A stretch of DNA of 7,537 nucleotides from Paracoccaceae bacterium (GTDB taxonomy: Bacteria; Pseudomonadota; Alphaproteobacteria; Rhodobacterales; Rhodobacteraceae), in contig JAOUMG010000080.1 in the NCBI GenBank assembly GCA_029881635.1, positions 1 to 7,537 on the forward strand. The letters are read 5' to 3'. The translations under genes were made by a program, and so were the position numbers. Under the pieces are notes generated by a model, which saw only the letters and a list, made by a program, of their open reading frames with translations, ran no database searches and was not told the origin of the DNA. Shown here in pieces: positions 6,497 through 7,537 of this stretch; the stretch's first letter is position 1, and each line of letters starts with the position of its first letter.

Positions 6497-7479
6497 CCGA
6501 TCTGTCGCGCCTATCCGGGAACCGGTTTGTTATCATCGGCCGAGCCGGGATGGATCTCTACCCCGACCCGCCGGGGACCAGAACCGTAGATGCAACGCAT
6601 TTCTTTTCCTGCCTCGGCGGATCTTCGGCTAATATCGCTGTGGCAATCACCCGGCAGGGCGGCCATTGCGCCCTGGTTACTCGCGTTTCGGATGACGCCA
6701 TCGGACGATTTGCGCTGAAAGAGTTGGATAAATACGGGATCGATCGTAGCCATGTGACCCCGGTTGGCGGCGAGGCGCGCAATTCCCTGGCAATCGTGGA
6801 ATCGCGGGTCGAGGACCATCAATCGGTGATTTACCGCAACGGAGCGGCGGATTTCCAGATGACGGAGGCGGATGTCTCCGCAGTGGATTATGCCAGCTAT
6901 TCCGCGCTGATCACGACCGGCACCGTCCTTGCGGCGGAACCGTCGCGTTCGGCGGCGTTTACTGCCTTCGATCAGGCACGCAGCGCCGGTTTGCCGCTGA
7001 TCTTCGATATCGACTACCGGCCCTATAGCTGGGCGTCCCCGGATGAGGCGGCAGAAATTTATTCGCAGGCGGGGGCCCTATGCGACGTGATTGTCGGCAA
7101 CGATGTCGAGTTTGGCTTCATGGCTGGCGGCTATGACAAGGGGTTGGCAAAGGCACGAGATCTGGCGCGTCAGGGTGCTGCAATCGTGGTTTACAAGATG
7201 GGCGAAAAAGGCGCGATCACGTTAACGGCGGACGGCGAATTTCGTACCGGTATTTTTGCTGTCGATGCCTTGAAGCCGACCGGGGCGGGGGACAGTTTCA
7301 TGGGTGGATTCATTGCGTCGCTTGCGGCAGGCCATGGGCTACGTGATGCCGTCCTGCGCGGGTCAGCCTCCGCCTCGATCGTTGTTTCAAAGGTCGGATG
7401 CGCCCCTGCCATGCCGACGACTGCTGAGTTGGATAAATTTTTGGCCGATCATCCAGGGCCAACGGAAGTAATAGGATAA
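6493..7479 (+). CDS. iolC: 5-dehydro-2-deoxygluconokinase (PfkB/ribokinase family)
   Basis: 328 residues, usual for IolC. It phosphorylates 5-dehydro-2-deoxy-D-gluconate with ATP, making the substrate of the IolJ-type aldolase. The start resembles IolC: FVIIGRAGMDLYPDPPGT (12-29). The substrate-side PfkB motif is CLGGSSANIAVAITRQGG (40-57). IYRNGAADFQ (113-122), FDIDYRPYSW (171-180) and VIVGNDVEFGFM (199-210) follow the IolC pattern rather than fructokinase or ribokinase. The C-terminal PfkB signature is DALKPTGAGDSFMGGF (258-273), with D267 as the expected catalytic base. The ATG overlaps the stop of the PhyH gene (ATGA), with GAAGGG five bases upstream. A generic sugar or 2-keto-3-deoxygluconate kinase is the alternative, made unlikely by the DYRPYSW segment and the iolD neighbour. 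Confidence 0.88.
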   Translation: MTDLSRLSGNRFVIIGRAGMDLYPDPPGTRTVDATHFFSCLGGSSANIAVAITRQGGHCALVTRVSDDAIGRFALKELDKYGIDRSHVTPVGGEARNSLAIVESRVEDHQSVIYRNGAADFQMTEADVSAVDYASYSALITTGTVLAAEPSRSAAFTAFDQARSAGLPLIFDIDYRPYSWASPDEAAEIYSQAGALCDVIVGNDVEFGFMAGGYDKGLAKARDLARQGAAIVVYKMGEKGAITLTADGEFRTGIFAVDALKPTGAGDSFMGGFIASLAAGHGLRDAVLRGSASASIVVSKVGCAPAMPTTAELDKFLADHPGPTEVIG

Positions 7480-7483
7480 CGCC

Positions 7484-7537
7484 ATGCATATCGCGCCATA
7501 TGACAACAAAAATCAGCCCATTGTGGATGTGGACGAT
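7484..7537 (+). CDS. Start of a further operon gene, cut by the window edge; possibly 5-deoxy-glucuronate isomerase (iolB)
   Basis: An ATG at 7484-7486 follows AGGA (7473-7476) by seven bases, and the frame stays open to the window end. It encodes 18 residues, MHIAPYDNKNQPIVDVDD. The gene starts 4 bp after the iolC stop, so it belongs to the same transcript. The segment is too short to prove function. The position after iolC, and a resemblance from memory to the N-termini of alphaproteobacterial IolB proteins, suggest the isomerase that converts 5-deoxyglucuronate to 5-dehydro-2-deoxygluconate. Confidence 0.6.
   Translation, partial: MHIAPYDNKNQPIVDVDD

Overview
This window is most likely from an alphaproteobacterium, probably of the Rhodobacteraceae/Roseobacter type. 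The basis is moderately high GC with GC-rich third positions, tightly coupled genes, Shine-Dalgarno starts, and proteins resembling inositol-catabolism families common there. The assignment rests on family resemblance only. The theme is inositol (cyclitol) catabolism, with seven intact or nearly intact genes plus one truncated gene at each edge counted among the eight CDS listed.

Layout. Positions 1-480 (+) hold the C-terminal half of a LacI/GalR-family regulator whose DNA-binding domain lies outside the window. It converges on, and overlaps by 8 bp, a three-gene minus-strand operon read from 3662 down to 473. In transcription order this operon encodes a Gfo/Idh/MocA dehydrogenase with a TTG start, an IolE-like TIM-barrel protein, and a second, quite different Gfo/Idh/MocA dehydrogenase. 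A 123-bp divergent intergenic region (3663-3785) follows. It carries a perfect 18-bp palindrome (3688-3705) of the LacI-operator type. The plus-strand operon then runs iolD (3786-5657), a phytanoyl-CoA-dioxygenase-like Fe(II)/2-oxoglutarate oxygenase (5657-6496), iolC (6493-7479), and the first 18 codons of another gene (7484-), possibly iolB. All of its junctions overlap or nearly touch.

How the genes fit together. The minus-strand dehydrogenases would oxidise cyclitols (or related sugars) to inososes, and the IolE-like protein could dehydrate the inosose to the trihydroxycyclohexanedione. IolD opens that ring to 5-deoxyglucuronate, an isomerase (IolB, possibly the edge gene) would give 5-dehydro-2-deoxygluconate, and IolC phosphorylates it. 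The LacI-type protein could repress both arms from the central palindrome.

The least expected element is the PhyH-family oxygenase, translationally coupled between iolD and iolC. It has no role in the standard inositol pathway. A plausible but unproven role is oxidative removal of a substituent, for example O-demethylation of a methylinositol, so that modified cyclitols can enter the pathway. No RNA genes, CRISPR arrays, insertion sequences or clear intrinsic terminators were seen.
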